Shown: positions 57,029 to 64,000 of the stretch, one piece after another
How the letters are laid out: each line of letters starts with the position of its first letter
Numbering within the stretch: the first letter of the stretch is position 1
Source: an uncultured Alistipes sp.
GTDB lineage: Bacteria > Bacteroidota > Bacteroidia > Bacteroidales > Rikenellaceae
Reading direction: 5' to 3'
Length of the DNA: 64,000 bases
Assembly: GCA_900769405.1 (NCBI GenBank)
Contig: CAAGGL010000010.1
Location: forward strand, 186,001-250,000
The notes under the pieces: model-generated
Told to the model about the DNA's origin: nothing
The model's input: the letters and a program-made list of their open reading frames with translations, nothing else
The model's database searches: none
Translations under genes and position numbers: made by a program

Positions 57029-59593
57029 TCAACCGCATTTCGAGTAGCCGCAAGACATACAAACGGGGCAGCCGTTCTGGTAAACCAGCGTATCTTCGCC
57101 GCAGTTCGGGCAAGCCTGCTTCGACTTAGTACCGTCCGAAATGTACTTCTTCAAAGCGCGCTCGACACCGTTTTTCCACGTGTTGATCGTCTCGCTATCG
57201 AGGTGCAGCGACTCGATCAGCGCTACAACGTCGATGATGGGCATACCGTGGCGCAAGACACCCGAAATCAGTCGTGCGTAGTTCCAGAACTCCTCGTCGA
57301 ACAGACGCGAGATACCACCGATGGTGTTGGTGTAACCGTAGCGGTCCTCGTACTGGAAATCGTAACGGGTGTTACCCTCTTTATCCTTGACTTTGATGAT
57401 GTTACCCTTCTTAACCTTGCGGGGAATGTACATCGCGTCCTCCTCGATCTTACCGGTAAAGATCTCGTAGGGGCGACCGTTCGACAGACCGACAAATGCG
57501 ATCCAATCCTCGGTGCCGTTCTTGAAACGTACAACCTCGGCTTCGAGTGACTGCGGGCGGCGGATCAGCTGCTTATGCTCCTCCTGGCACTTGCACTCTT
57601 CGTCCTTATCCTTCTTCTTGCCCTTCTCGATCAGCACACCCGAGCGCGAGCCGTCGCGATATACCGTAACGCCCTTACAGCCACACTCCCAAGCGGTCTT
57701 GTAAACGTCGGCAACCAGAGCCTCGTTAACGCTGTTAGGCAGGTTTACGGTAACCGAGATCGAGTGGTCAACCCACTTCTGAATTGCGCCCTGCATCTGT
57801 ACCTTAGCAACCCAGTCGATATCGTTTGCAGTAGCCTTGTTGTAGGGCGATGCTGCAACCAACTTATCGAGCTCTTCGTCCGAAATAGAGTTCAAATCGT
57901 CGGTCTTGTAGCCGTTCACCTCCAACCAGGTGAGGAACTTGTGATGGAATACGTTGTACTCCTCGAACGAGTCACCGCTCTCGTCGATGTACGAAACCTT
58001 AACGTCCTTATCATTGGGGTTCACCTTGCGGCGACGCTTATATACGGGGCGGAATACGGGCTCGATACCCGAGGTTGTCTGCGACATCAGCGAGGTGGTA
58101 CCCGTAGGAGCGATGGTCAGCATAGCCACGTTACGGCGACCGTGCTTGATCATCATCTCGTAGAGTTCGGGATCAGCCTCCTTGATACGCTGAATCATCG
58201 GGTTGCCGGCCTCCTTCTCCGAGTCATACATCGGGAACTTGCCGCGCTCCGAAGCCATAACAACCGATGCACGGTAAGCCGAAGTAGCCAACGTGCGCTG
58301 TACGTTCACTGCGAAGTCGATAGCCTCCTTGGTGCCGTAGGTCAGACCCAGAGCAGCCAACATATCGCCCTCGGCGGTGATACCCAGACCGGTGCGACGG
58401 CCCTTCAATGCCTTCTCGCGGATCTTCTTCCACAATTCGAGCTCTACGCGACGTACGTCCTCATCCTCGGGATCGGCAGCGATCTTGGCGATGATAGCCT
58501 CGACCTTCTCCAACTCCAAGTCGATGATGTCGTCCATCATACGCATAGCCTTGTTTACGTGCTCCTTGAACAGATCGAAGTCGAACTTAGCCTCCGCGGT
58601 GAAGGGGTTCTGAACGTAGCTGTAAAGGTTGATAGCCAACAAACGGCAGCTGTCATAGGGGCACAGGGGGATCTCGCCGCAGGGGTTGGTCGAAACGGTC
58701 ACGAAGCCCTCGTCAGCGTAGCAGTCGGGCACGCTCTCGCGGATCACCGTATCCCAGAACAGAACACCGGGCTCAGCCGATTTCCACGCGTTGTGGATAA
58801 TCTTATCCCACAGCGCTTTTGCATCTATGTCCTTCTTGTAGAGAGGCTCCTCGGCGTTGATCGGGAACTGCTGGCGATAGGGGGTGCCGTTCAGTGCGCA
58901 ACGCATAAACTCGTCGTCGATCTTGATCGAGACGTTTGCGCCCGTAACCTTACCGAGGTCGGTCTTAGCGTCGATGAAACGCTCAGCATCGGGGTGCTTG
59001 ATCGAGAGCGAGAGCATCAATGCGCCACGACGACCGTCCTGAGCCACCTCGCGAGTCGAGTTCGAGTAGCGCTCCATAAAGGGAACGATACCGGTCGAGG
59101 TCAGTGCGCTGTTCAGCACGGGGCTGCCCGTGGGACGCAGGTGCGAGAGGTCGTGACCTACGCCACCGCGACGCTTCATCAGCTGTACCTGCTCCTCGTC
59201 GATACGGATAATACCGCCATACGAGTCAGCGGGGTTCTTGTGGCCGATAACGAAGCAGTTCGACAGCGACGCGATCTGCAACGTGTTGCCGATACCGGTC
59301 ATCGGGCCGCCCTGGGGGATCACGTAGCGGAAGTGGTCGAGCAACTCGAATACCTCGTTTGCCGACATCGGGTTAGTGTATCGGTTTTCGATACGGGCGA
59401 TCTCGTTAGCGATACGCCAATGCATCTGCTCGGGCGAAGCCTCGAAGATGTGACCGAAAGAGTCTTTCAGAGCATACTTGCTCACCCACACCGTAGCAGC
59501 CAATTCGTCACCTGCGAAATACTCTTTCGCGGTCGCAACTGCCTCAGCGTATGGATACTCTTTCAGCTGGGTTGTTTTTTGTTTTTCGGACAT
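57029..59593 (-). CDS. nrdJ: adenosylcobalamin-dependent ribonucleotide reductase (class II)
   Basis: 854 residues. It reduces ribonucleotides to deoxyribonucleotides using a B12-derived radical, so no oxygen is needed. Visible hallmarks are the SLSNCFVIG Cys (redox pair), LMKRRGGVGHDLSHLRPTGSPV, STREVAQDGRRGALMLSLSIKHPDAERFI, the radical-site segment STNPCGEIPLCPYDSC, GTTSLMSQTTSGIEPVF, and a C-terminal zinc-ribbon-like CPNCGEDTLVYQNGCPVCMSCGYSKCG. The start ATG at 59591-59593 gives MSEKQKTTQLKEYPYAEAV. A B12 riboswitch was looked for upstream but the gap is too short and no B12 box is seen. Confidence 0.94.
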   Translation of the reverse strand: MSEKQKTTQLKEYPYAEAVATAKEYFAGDELAATVWVSKYALKDSFGHIFEASPEQMHWRIANEIARIENRYTNPMSANEVFELLDHFRYVIPQGGPMTGIGNTLQIASLSNCFVIGHKNPADSYGGIIRIDEEQVQLMKRRGGVGHDLSHLRPTGSPVLNSALTSTGIVPFMERYSNSTREVAQDGRRGALMLSLSIKHPDAERFIDAKTDLGKVTGANVSIKIDDEFMRCALNGTPYRQQFPINAEEPLYKKDIDAKALWDKIIHNAWKSAEPGVLFWDTVIRESVPDCYADEGFVTVSTNPCGEIPLCPYDSCRLLAINLYSYVQNPFTAEAKFDFDLFKEHVNKAMRMMDDIIDLELEKVEAIIAKIAADPEDEDVRRVELELWKKIREKALKGRRTGLGITAEGDMLAALGLTYGTKEAIDFAVNVQRTLATSAYRASVVMASERGKFPMYDSEKEAGNPMIQRIKEADPELYEMMIKHGRRNVAMLTIAPTGTTSLMSQTTSGIEPVFRPVYKRRRKVNPNDKDVKVSYIDESGDSFEEYNVFHHKFLTWLEVNGYKTDDLNSISDEELDKLVAASPYNKATANDIDWVAKVQMQGAIQKWVDHSISVTVNLPNSVNEALVADVYKTAWECGCKGVTVYRDGSRSGVLIEKGKKKDKDEECKCQEEHKQLIRRPQSLEAEVVRFKNGTEDWIAFVGLSNGRPYEIFTGKIEEDAMYIPRKVKKGNIIKVKDKEGNTRYDFQYEDRYGYTNTIGGISRLFDEEFWNYARLISGVLRHGMPIIDVVALIESLHLDSETINTWKNGVERALKKYISDGTKSKQACPNCGEDTLVYQNGCPVCMSCGYSKCG

Positions 59594-59629
59594 AGTATAT
59601 TATTATTTTGTTGTAATTGCCAGATAACA

Positions 59630-59665
59630 AAGCACGTAACCCAACCTTACGGGGATTACGTGCTT
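59630..59665 (-). terminator. hairpin between folB and nrdJ
   Basis: AAGCACGTAA at 59630-59639 pairs with TTACGTGCTT at 59656-59665; on the minus strand it is followed by TGTTATC. It lies past the folB stop and before the nrdJ start, so it may terminate the dnaX-tyrS-folB message. Confidence 0.5.
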
Positions 59666-59748
59666 ACAAAATTGAGGATAATTTTCAGAAATTATTTCTC
59701 GACGAGTGCGAATTTATTTACAAGTTATCAACAGTTCGCCGAAAACGC

Positions 59749-60102
59749 CTACCGAGTAACTCCTACGGTCACCCGCTCGATTTTTCCACCGAGCGGCGGT
59801 GCGAGTTTCGACACCTCGACTCGAACGCGCTCCACCTGCGGCCACTCGGCACGAATGGCGTCGCCGATGCGGAGTGCGACATTCTCCAAAATGTCCGACG
59901 TGATGCGCATCTGCTCGCCAACCAGCTCATAGACGTTGAGGTAGTTTACGGCCTTCTGCACATTGTCCTCGCGTGCCGCCTCTTCGCTCTCGGCCTCAAT
60001 CTCGACCGTCACAACGAAGCGATTGCCCACCTTCTTTTCGAGATCGTAGCAACCGTGTGCGGCGCGGAACTCCATATTTTCGAGTCGAATCGTGAAAATC
60101 AT
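59749..60102 (-). CDS. folB: dihydroneopterin aldolase
   Basis: 117 residues, the usual size. It converts dihydroneopterin to 6-hydroxymethyl-dihydropterin in folate synthesis. The family pattern is seen: RLENMEFRAAHGCYDLEKKVGNRFVVTVEIE at the start, VNYLNVYELVGEQM and ENVALRIGDAIRAEW in the middle, and RVRVEVSKLAPPLGGKIERVTVGVTR at the end, with the conserved catalytic-type Lys (SKLAPP) and the substrate-binding Glu (YELV). It begins 24 bp after the tyrS stop and forms an operon with dnaX and tyrS. Confidence 0.9.
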   Translation of the reverse strand: MIFTIRLENMEFRAAHGCYDLEKKVGNRFVVTVEIEAESEEAAREDNVQKAVNYLNVYELVGEQMRITSDILENVALRIGDAIRAEWPQVERVRVEVSKLAPPLGGKIERVTVGVTR

Positions 60103-60126
60103 CTCTCTAATATTAAATAGGTATAA

Positions 60127-61410
60127 TTACTCTACCGTGATAAGGTAATAGTTCTTCTTACCCTTCTGCACGAGCAGATACTTGCCTGCGATCAGATCCT
60201 CCGCAACGATGGGGCGCATAGGATCGGCAACCTTCTCCTTGTTGAGCGAGATACCGCCACCCTGAACGAGCTTGCGGGTTTCGCCCTTCGATGCGAAGAT
60301 GTTGCAACGCTCGGCAACCAACTCAACGAACGGGCAGCCCAAAGCCTCCTTCGATACTGCGAACTGGGGCACGCCGTCGAATACCTGCAACAGCGTCTGC
60401 TCGTCGAGCGAGTGCAGAGCCTCGGTGGTAGCCTGACCGAACAGAATGTTCGATGCAGCAACTGCCTTCTCGTACTCCTCAGCCGAGTGGATCATCGTGG
60501 TCACCTCCTTAGCCAGACGCTTTTGCAGTACGCGCAGGTGGGGTGCCTCCTCGTGCTCGGCGATCAGCGACTCAACGGTCTGGCGGTCGAGCAGCGTGAA
60601 GATACGGATGTAGCTCTTAGCGTCGTCGTCGCTCACGTTCAACCAGAACTGATAGAACTTGTAGGGCGAGGTGTAGCGAGCGTCGAGCCATACGTTGCCG
60701 CTCTCGGTCTTACCGAACTTCGTACCGTCGGCCTTCTTGATCAGCGGGCAGGTGATGGCGTAAGCCTCGCCACCGAGCTTGCGGCGGATCAACTCGGTAC
60801 CTGTGGTGATGTTGCCCCACTGGTCCGAACCACCCAGCTGAACCTTGCAACCGAGGGTTTCGTACAAGTGCAGGAAGTCGTAGCCCTGCAACAGCTGATA
60901 GGTGAACTCGGTGAACGACATACCGTCGCCCTCGCCATTGAAGCGCTTCTTAACCGAATCCTTGGCCATCATATAGTTTACGGTGATCATCTTACCGATG
61001 TCGCGTGCGAAATCGAGGAAGGTGAAGTCCTTCATCCAGTCGTAGTTATTCACGAGCAGTGCTGCGTTGGGAGCGTCGCTATCGAAATCGATCAACTTCG
61101 AGAGCTGAGCTTTGATAGCCTCCTGATTGTGGCGCAGGGTAGCCTCGTCGAGCAGGTTACGCTCCTGCGACTTGCCGCTGGGGTCGCCAATCATACCCGT
61201 AGCACCACCTACCAATGCGATGGGGCGGTGACCGCAACGCTGGAAGTGCTTCAAGATCATAACGCCCACCAAGTGACCGATATGCAGCGAGTCAGCCGTG
61301 GGGTCGATACCCAGATATGCAGTGGTCATCTCCTTGGCCAACTGCTCCTTAGCTCCGGGCATAATGTCGTGGATCATACCACGCCATTCGAGTTCTTCTA
61401 CAAAATTCAT
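60127..61410 (-). CDS. tyrS: tyrosyl-tRNA synthetase
   Basis: 427 residues, the usual size. It attaches tyrosine to tRNA-Tyr. The class I HIGH motif is in LGIDPTADSLHIGHLVGVMIL, the KMSKS equivalent is KFGKTESG, and the C-terminal S4-like RNA-binding end (SFRKLVQGGGISLN-like segment EALGCPFVEL...TRKLVQGGGISLNKEKV) is present. The ATG at 61408-61410 gives the family N-terminus MNFVEELEWRGMIHD; another ATG 7 codons upstream sits 10 bp from the dnaX stop and could also be used. It is cotranscribed with dnaX and folB. Confidence 0.94.
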   Translation of the reverse strand: MNFVEELEWRGMIHDIMPGAKEQLAKEMTTAYLGIDPTADSLHIGHLVGVMILKHFQRCGHRPIALVGGATGMIGDPSGKSQERNLLDEATLRHNQEAIKAQLSKLIDFDSDAPNAALLVNNYDWMKDFTFLDFARDIGKMITVNYMMAKDSVKKRFNGEGDGMSFTEFTYQLLQGYDFLHLYETLGCKVQLGGSDQWGNITTGTELIRRKLGGEAYAITCPLIKKADGTKFGKTESGNVWLDARYTSPYKFYQFWLNVSDDDAKSYIRIFTLLDRQTVESLIAEHEEAPHLRVLQKRLAKEVTTMIHSAEEYEKAVAASNILFGQATTEALHSLDEQTLLQVFDGVPQFAVSKEALGCPFVELVAERCNIFASKGETRKLVQGGGISLNKEKVADPMRPIVAEDLIAGKYLLVQKGKKNYYLITVE

Positions 61411-61441
61411 TTTGTTTGTTCCGTTTATCATTTGTTTGTAC

Positions 61442-63220
61442 TTATTCCAATTCCAATTCGAGCGCCTTGCGCAGCTTGTTCACCATCGGGTTCTTCTCGA
61501 CCAAGTACGCCATTCGATCCTCGACGCGAATGGGCTTCGGCGCGCGATACTCAACCACGGGGCGCACGATCTCCAATTCGAGCATACCGTTGATGCCTGC
61601 CGTGTCGGCCAGCATCTGCAATACGGCGGTCTTGTGGTGACGAATCTCATCTTCGAGCACCTCGCTCTCGGCCTCGATCGTCAGACGGTTGCCATCGACC
61701 TTCATCGTGTCGAATGCCAACGCCATACGCACACTCTGCTCGCGCAACTTGGCGATGAACTTATCTCTCGCGTTGGCAATCTTCTGCTCGGTCAGCGGGT
61801 CGATGAATGCCAACGAACCGCTTGTGCCCTGCTCCGAGCTCTCGTCCGAGGCCTTCGGCGCAGCTTTACTCAACAACGAGGCGAGCGACGCTCCCGAAAT
61901 CGAGGTGCGCGGGGTGGTTGTGCGTGGCGCAGTGTTGGGTTGCGGCGTAGCCACAGCCTTTGGCGCGGGTTCTTGTACGGTTGGTGTAGGTTGGGGGTTA
62001 GGTTGTGCAGCTGCGGGTTGCGGTGCGGTAGCCTGCGGGGCAGGCGGCACGTTCAACTTGACCGCGGGAGCTGCGACTGCACCATTCAACGGGGGCAGTT
62101 CGAATGAGTCACCTATCGGCTCATTTTTTTTTTGACTCAGTCTGCAAAGTTTCATCAGACCGAGTTCAACCGTGAGGCGGCGATTTGTAGCTGTTCGGAT
62201 CGTGGCGTCGAGTTGCGCAAGTAGCGTGATCGCCCCGAACAGAAATTCTGCATCGCACGAGGCTGCCTGCGTACGGTAGCGATCAAGCAGTGTACCCGTC
62301 ACTTCGAGCAGGGGCAGAGTCTGTGCGTCGCGGCACATCAGCAGGTCGCGGCAATGCTGAGCCAAGCCCGCCATAAAGGTCTGCGCCGAGAATCCGGCCG
62401 ACAATACGCGGTCGAAGAGCAGCAGCGCTTTGGTATAGTCGCCCGCCATCAGTGTGTCGATGGTGGTGAAATAGGTGTCGTAGTCGAGTACGTTGAGCGA
62501 GCGAGCCACCTCACGGTACGTGAGCGACTGACCGCAGAACGAAACCGCCTTGTCGAACATCGACAGCGCGTCGCGCATACCGCCATCGGCCTTTTGAGCG
62601 ATCAGGTTGAGCGACTCGTCGTCGTAGGTTACGCCCTCTTGTGCGGCGATATATTTGAGGTAACCGACGCTATCCTCGACGCGGATACGGTTGAAATCGA
62701 AGATCTGGCAGCGCGACAAGATCGTGGGAATGATCTTATGTTTCTCGGTTGTTGCCAAGATGAAAATCGCGTGTGCGGGGGGCTCTTCGAGAGTTTTCAG
62801 GAAGGCGTTGAATGCTGCTGCCGACAACATATGCACCTCATCGATGATATAGACGCTGTAACGACCTACCTGGGGCGGGATACGCACCTGATCGGTCAGC
62901 GAGCGAATATCCTCGACCGAGTTGTTCGATGCGGCGTCGAGCTCGTGGATGTTGAACGAGCGACCTTCGTTGAACGAGCGGCACGACTCGCACTCGTTGC
63001 AAGCCTCGTTATCGACGGGAGAGAAGCAGTTGATAGCCTTCGCGAAGATACGCGCGCAGGTCGTTTTACCCACGCCGCGCGGACCGCAGAACAGATAGGC
63101 GTGCGCCAACTGACCGCGAGCTATGGCATTTTTGAGGGTTGAGGTAATATGGCTTTGACCCACCACTGATGCGAATGTGGCGGGGCGATATTTACGAGCT
63201 GATACAACAAAATTCTCCAT
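61442..63220 (-). CDS. dnaX: DNA polymerase III subunit gamma/tau
   Basis: 592 residues from the ATG at 63218-63220 (MENFVVSARKYRPATFASVVGQ). It is the AAA+ clamp loader: GPRGVGKTT at about 46-54, the four-cysteine zinc module (CFSPVDNEACNECESC), VYIIDEVHMLS, LKTLEEPPAHAIFILATTE, and a collar domain to about residue 360. A Pro/Ala-rich linker follows and then a tau-specific C-terminal part. Codon 363-366 (CAA AAA AAA AAT) holds a run of ten A; slipped reading meets TGA or TAG at once, giving a 366-residue product matching domains I-III (see findings). A TATCTTTG element ends 8 bases before the ATG. Confidence 0.95.
   Translation of the reverse strand: MENFVVSARKYRPATFASVVGQSHITSTLKNAIARGQLAHAYLFCGPRGVGKTTCARIFAKAINCFSPVDNEACNECESCRSFNEGRSFNIHELDAASNNSVEDIRSLTDQVRIPPQVGRYSVYIIDEVHMLSAAAFNAFLKTLEEPPAHAIFILATTEKHKIIPTILSRCQIFDFNRIRVEDSVGYLKYIAAQEGVTYDDESLNLIAQKADGGMRDALSMFDKAVSFCGQSLTYREVARSLNVLDYDTYFTTIDTLMAGDYTKALLLFDRVLSAGFSAQTFMAGLAQHCRDLLMCRDAQTLPLLEVTGTLLDRYRTQAASCDAEFLFGAITLLAQLDATIRTATNRRLTVELGLMKLCRLSQKKNEPIGDSFELPPLNGAVAAPAVKLNVPPAPQATAPQPAAAQPNPQPTPTVQEPAPKAVATPQPNTAPRTTTPRTSISGASLASLLSKAAPKASDESSEQGTSGSLAFIDPLTEQKIANARDKFIAKLREQSVRMALAFDTMKVDGNRLTIEAESEVLEDEIRHHKTAVLQMLADTAGINGMLELEIVRPVVEYRAPKPIRVEDRMAYLVEKNPMVNKLRKALELELE
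62124..62133 (-). other. A10 slippery tract in dnaX
   Basis: Ten consecutive T on the plus strand, A on the coding strand, directly followed by TGAGCCGATAG. One extra A, or a -1 shift, gives AAA TGA; one fewer A gives ATG AGC CGA TAG, so both other frames stop within four codons. The tract sits right after domain III of the clamp loader. Confidence 0.7.
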
Positions 63221-63228
63221 AGCAATCG

Positions 63229-63236
63229 CAAAGATA
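63229..63236 (-). promoter_or_regulatory. -7 element directly at the dnaX start
   Basis: Minus strand TATCTTTG, a full match, only 8 bases before the dnaX ATG. A TTG lies 22 bp upstream. The message would be leaderless or nearly so. Confidence 0.5.
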
Positions 63237-63300
63237 TGAAAACTTTTTCGATCGCGAGCAACATCGCGCAATAAAAAAGTACGCCCGTGCGCGTATTGTC

Positions 63301-63313
63301 CGACATTTTGTCG
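63301..63313. promoter_or_regulatory. dyad upstream of clpB, distal
   Basis: CGACA-TTT-TGTCG is a perfect dyad about 130 bp upstream of the predicted clpB start; it may be a regulator-binding site. Confidence 0.3.
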
Positions 63314-63370
63314 TGCTGTGGGTGTCTATTCGGCACGCTTTGGCAGTCGAAAGTGTCGGGAAGTCAGTCG

Positions 63371-63392
63371 TTTGTCACCCGTGTGCGACAAA
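63371..63392. promoter_or_regulatory. dyad upstream of clpB, proximal
   Basis: TTTGTC and GACAAA separated by 10 bp, centred about 55 bp upstream of the predicted clpB start. It resembles the distal dyad (TGTC/GACA cores) and may bind the same regulator. Confidence 0.35.
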
Positions 63393-63409
63393 ATGCCCGA
63401 GAGCGAATC

Positions 63410-63426
63410 TTGGCAGTGGATTTGCT
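63410..63426 (+). promoter_or_regulatory. sigma-54-like -24/-12 element for clpB
   Basis: TTGGCAG-TGGAT-TTGCT has GG and GC separated by exactly 10 bases (63412-63413 and 63424-63425), matching the sigma-54 pattern GG-N10-GC. The predicted start near 63437 gives a leader of about 40 nt. Confidence 0.45.
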
Positions 63427-63476
63427 GTAAATCTTTTCCGAAAACCGAGAATAATAACTAACAAAAATCGATAACT

Positions 63477-64000
63477 ATGAACATCAATTCACTTACAATC
63501 AAGGCGCAGGAGGCTCTGCAACAGGCCTTTGCACTTGCGCAGCGCAGCGGTCAGCAGGCTCTCGATCCGCTGCACCTGCTCGCAACGCTCATCGCCGAGG
63601 AGGATTCGCTCGGGGCGTTTTTGTTGGGACGTGTCGGGGTCAATGTCAAGCTCCTGCGCGAGAATGTTCAACGTGCCGTGGCCTCGCTGCCGCAGGTGTC
63701 GGGCGCTACGGGCGAGCAATATTTTTCGCACGAGGCGTCGCTGGTGGTGCAGCGTGCGATCGACTTCACCACGACCTTTGGCGACAAGTATGCCTCGGTC
63801 GAGCACTTGCTGCTTGGCCTGATTGCCGAGCGCGGTGAGGCTCAGCGACTTTTGAAGGAGGCGGGCGCAACCGAGAAGGATTTGAAGGCGGCCATCACCG
63901 AGTTCCGCAAGGGCGCGAAGGTCGATTCGCCCACCGCGTCGCAGGAGTTCAATGCGCTGGGTAAGTATGCTATTAACCTTAACGAGCAGGCGCGTCGCGG
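63477..64000 (+). CDS. clpB: ATP-dependent disaggregase ClpB (3' partial)
   Basis: The first 174 codons of a gene that runs off the window. MNINSLTIKAQEALQQAFALAQRSGQQALDPLHLLATLIAEEDSLGAFLLGRVGVN followed by a second similar repeat (FSHEASLVVQRAIDFTTTFGDKYASVEHLLLGLIAE) forms the Clp N-terminal double repeat, and the visible end (EFNALGKYAINLNEQARRG) is the conserved lead-in to the first AAA+ module of ClpB. ClpB rescues aggregated proteins together with DnaK. The upstream region carries a sigma-54-like element and two dyads. dnaX lies divergently 256 bp away. Confidence 0.92.
   Translation, partial: MNINSLTIKAQEALQQAFALAQRSGQQALDPLHLLATLIAEEDSLGAFLLGRVGVNVKLLRENVQRAVASLPQVSGATGEQYFSHEASLVVQRAIDFTTTFGDKYASVEHLLLGLIAERGEAQRLLKEAGATEKDLKAAITEFRKGAKVDSPTASQEFNALGKYAINLNEQARR

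Noticed and set aside
59594..59748. Cobalamin riboswitch before the B12-dependent nrdJ
   Set aside because: The gap is 155 bp, is partly taken by a terminator-like hairpin, and has no B12 box sequence.
57575..59932. A 785-codon plus-strand frame opposite nrdJ
   Set aside because: Antisense shadow with no recognisable domains, whereas the minus strand encodes a full class II reductase.

Overview
The window reads as chromosomal DNA of a Bacteroidota bacterium of the order Bacteroidales. A member of the Rikenellaceae such as Alistipes fits best, but that is an inference from gene architecture and codon style. The supporting signs are many TAnnTTTG -7 promoter elements, often with a TTTG/TTG element about 20 bp upstream; few Shine-Dalgarno sequences; families typical of the phylum (DUF4252, PorX, BACON and BspA-type repeats, Oar-like TonB receptor, DUF5009, eukaryote-like GT3 glycogen synthase); and heavy use of TCG for serine. 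The gene content is mostly housekeeping. I see no prophage, conjugative element, insertion sequence, CRISPR array, rRNA or tRNA.

Layout. 1-7.2 kb: 3' part of a PEP/pyruvate-binding domain protein, NADP-type gdhA, a DUF4252 lipoprotein-like gene (minus), pckA (minus) and hemW. 7.3-16.5 kb: glycogen/alpha-glucan cluster, with a glycogen synthase fused to a phosphorylase, a GH133-type debranching enzyme with a Lys/Ala tail, a GT4 glycosyltransferase and a GH57 amylase-like protein. 16.7-22.4 kb: S9 peptidase and NUDIX genes (minus), head-to-head with pyrE, an SRPBCC gene, tsaE and a BACON/leucine-rich-repeat lipoprotein. 22.4-26.3 kb: a 650-bp structured leader region and a large orphan TonB-dependent receptor. 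26.4-31.7 kb: ectonucleotide phosphodiesterase, GT2, a BlaI-type repressor, an orphan tyrosine recombinase (minus) and a DUF5009 membrane protein (minus). 31.7-36.9 kb: rfbB and rfbA (minus), divergent from metY-metX and an endonuclease/exonuclease/phosphatase lipoprotein. 37-40.3 kb: porin, YeiH-type exporter and aquaporin.

40.4-53.5 kb is a long minus-strand block of envelope and nucleic-acid genes. In transcription order it holds HU, a 30-residue very basic protein, rng, mfd, an outer-membrane protein, a TPR protein, lptC, a CNNM/CorC protein and ppiD. 53.9-64 kb holds porX, then ompA, nrdJ, folB, tyrS and dnaX (all minus), and the start of clpB.

Functionally, the glycogen cluster couples storage and mobilisation of glucose in one operon-like unit. 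gdhA, pckA and the PEP-binding protein sit at the carbon/nitrogen junction. metYX forms a compact methionine module. The outer-membrane-to-ppiD block looks like an envelope assembly set.

The most interesting signals are regulatory. (1) A ten-adenine homopolymer in dnaX has stop codons immediately following in both alternative frames, at the boundary where a gamma-like short clamp-loader subunit would end. (2) A leader upstream of the TonB receptor holds a consensus promoter, a 29-codon open frame ending in tandem ATA codons, and an intrinsic terminator 8 nt after its stop, which is the layout of an attenuator. (3) A sigma-54-like -24/-12 element with two upstream dyads precedes clpB. (4) A perfect dyad spans the aquaporin promoter. 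All of these were read by eye and no database search was run.
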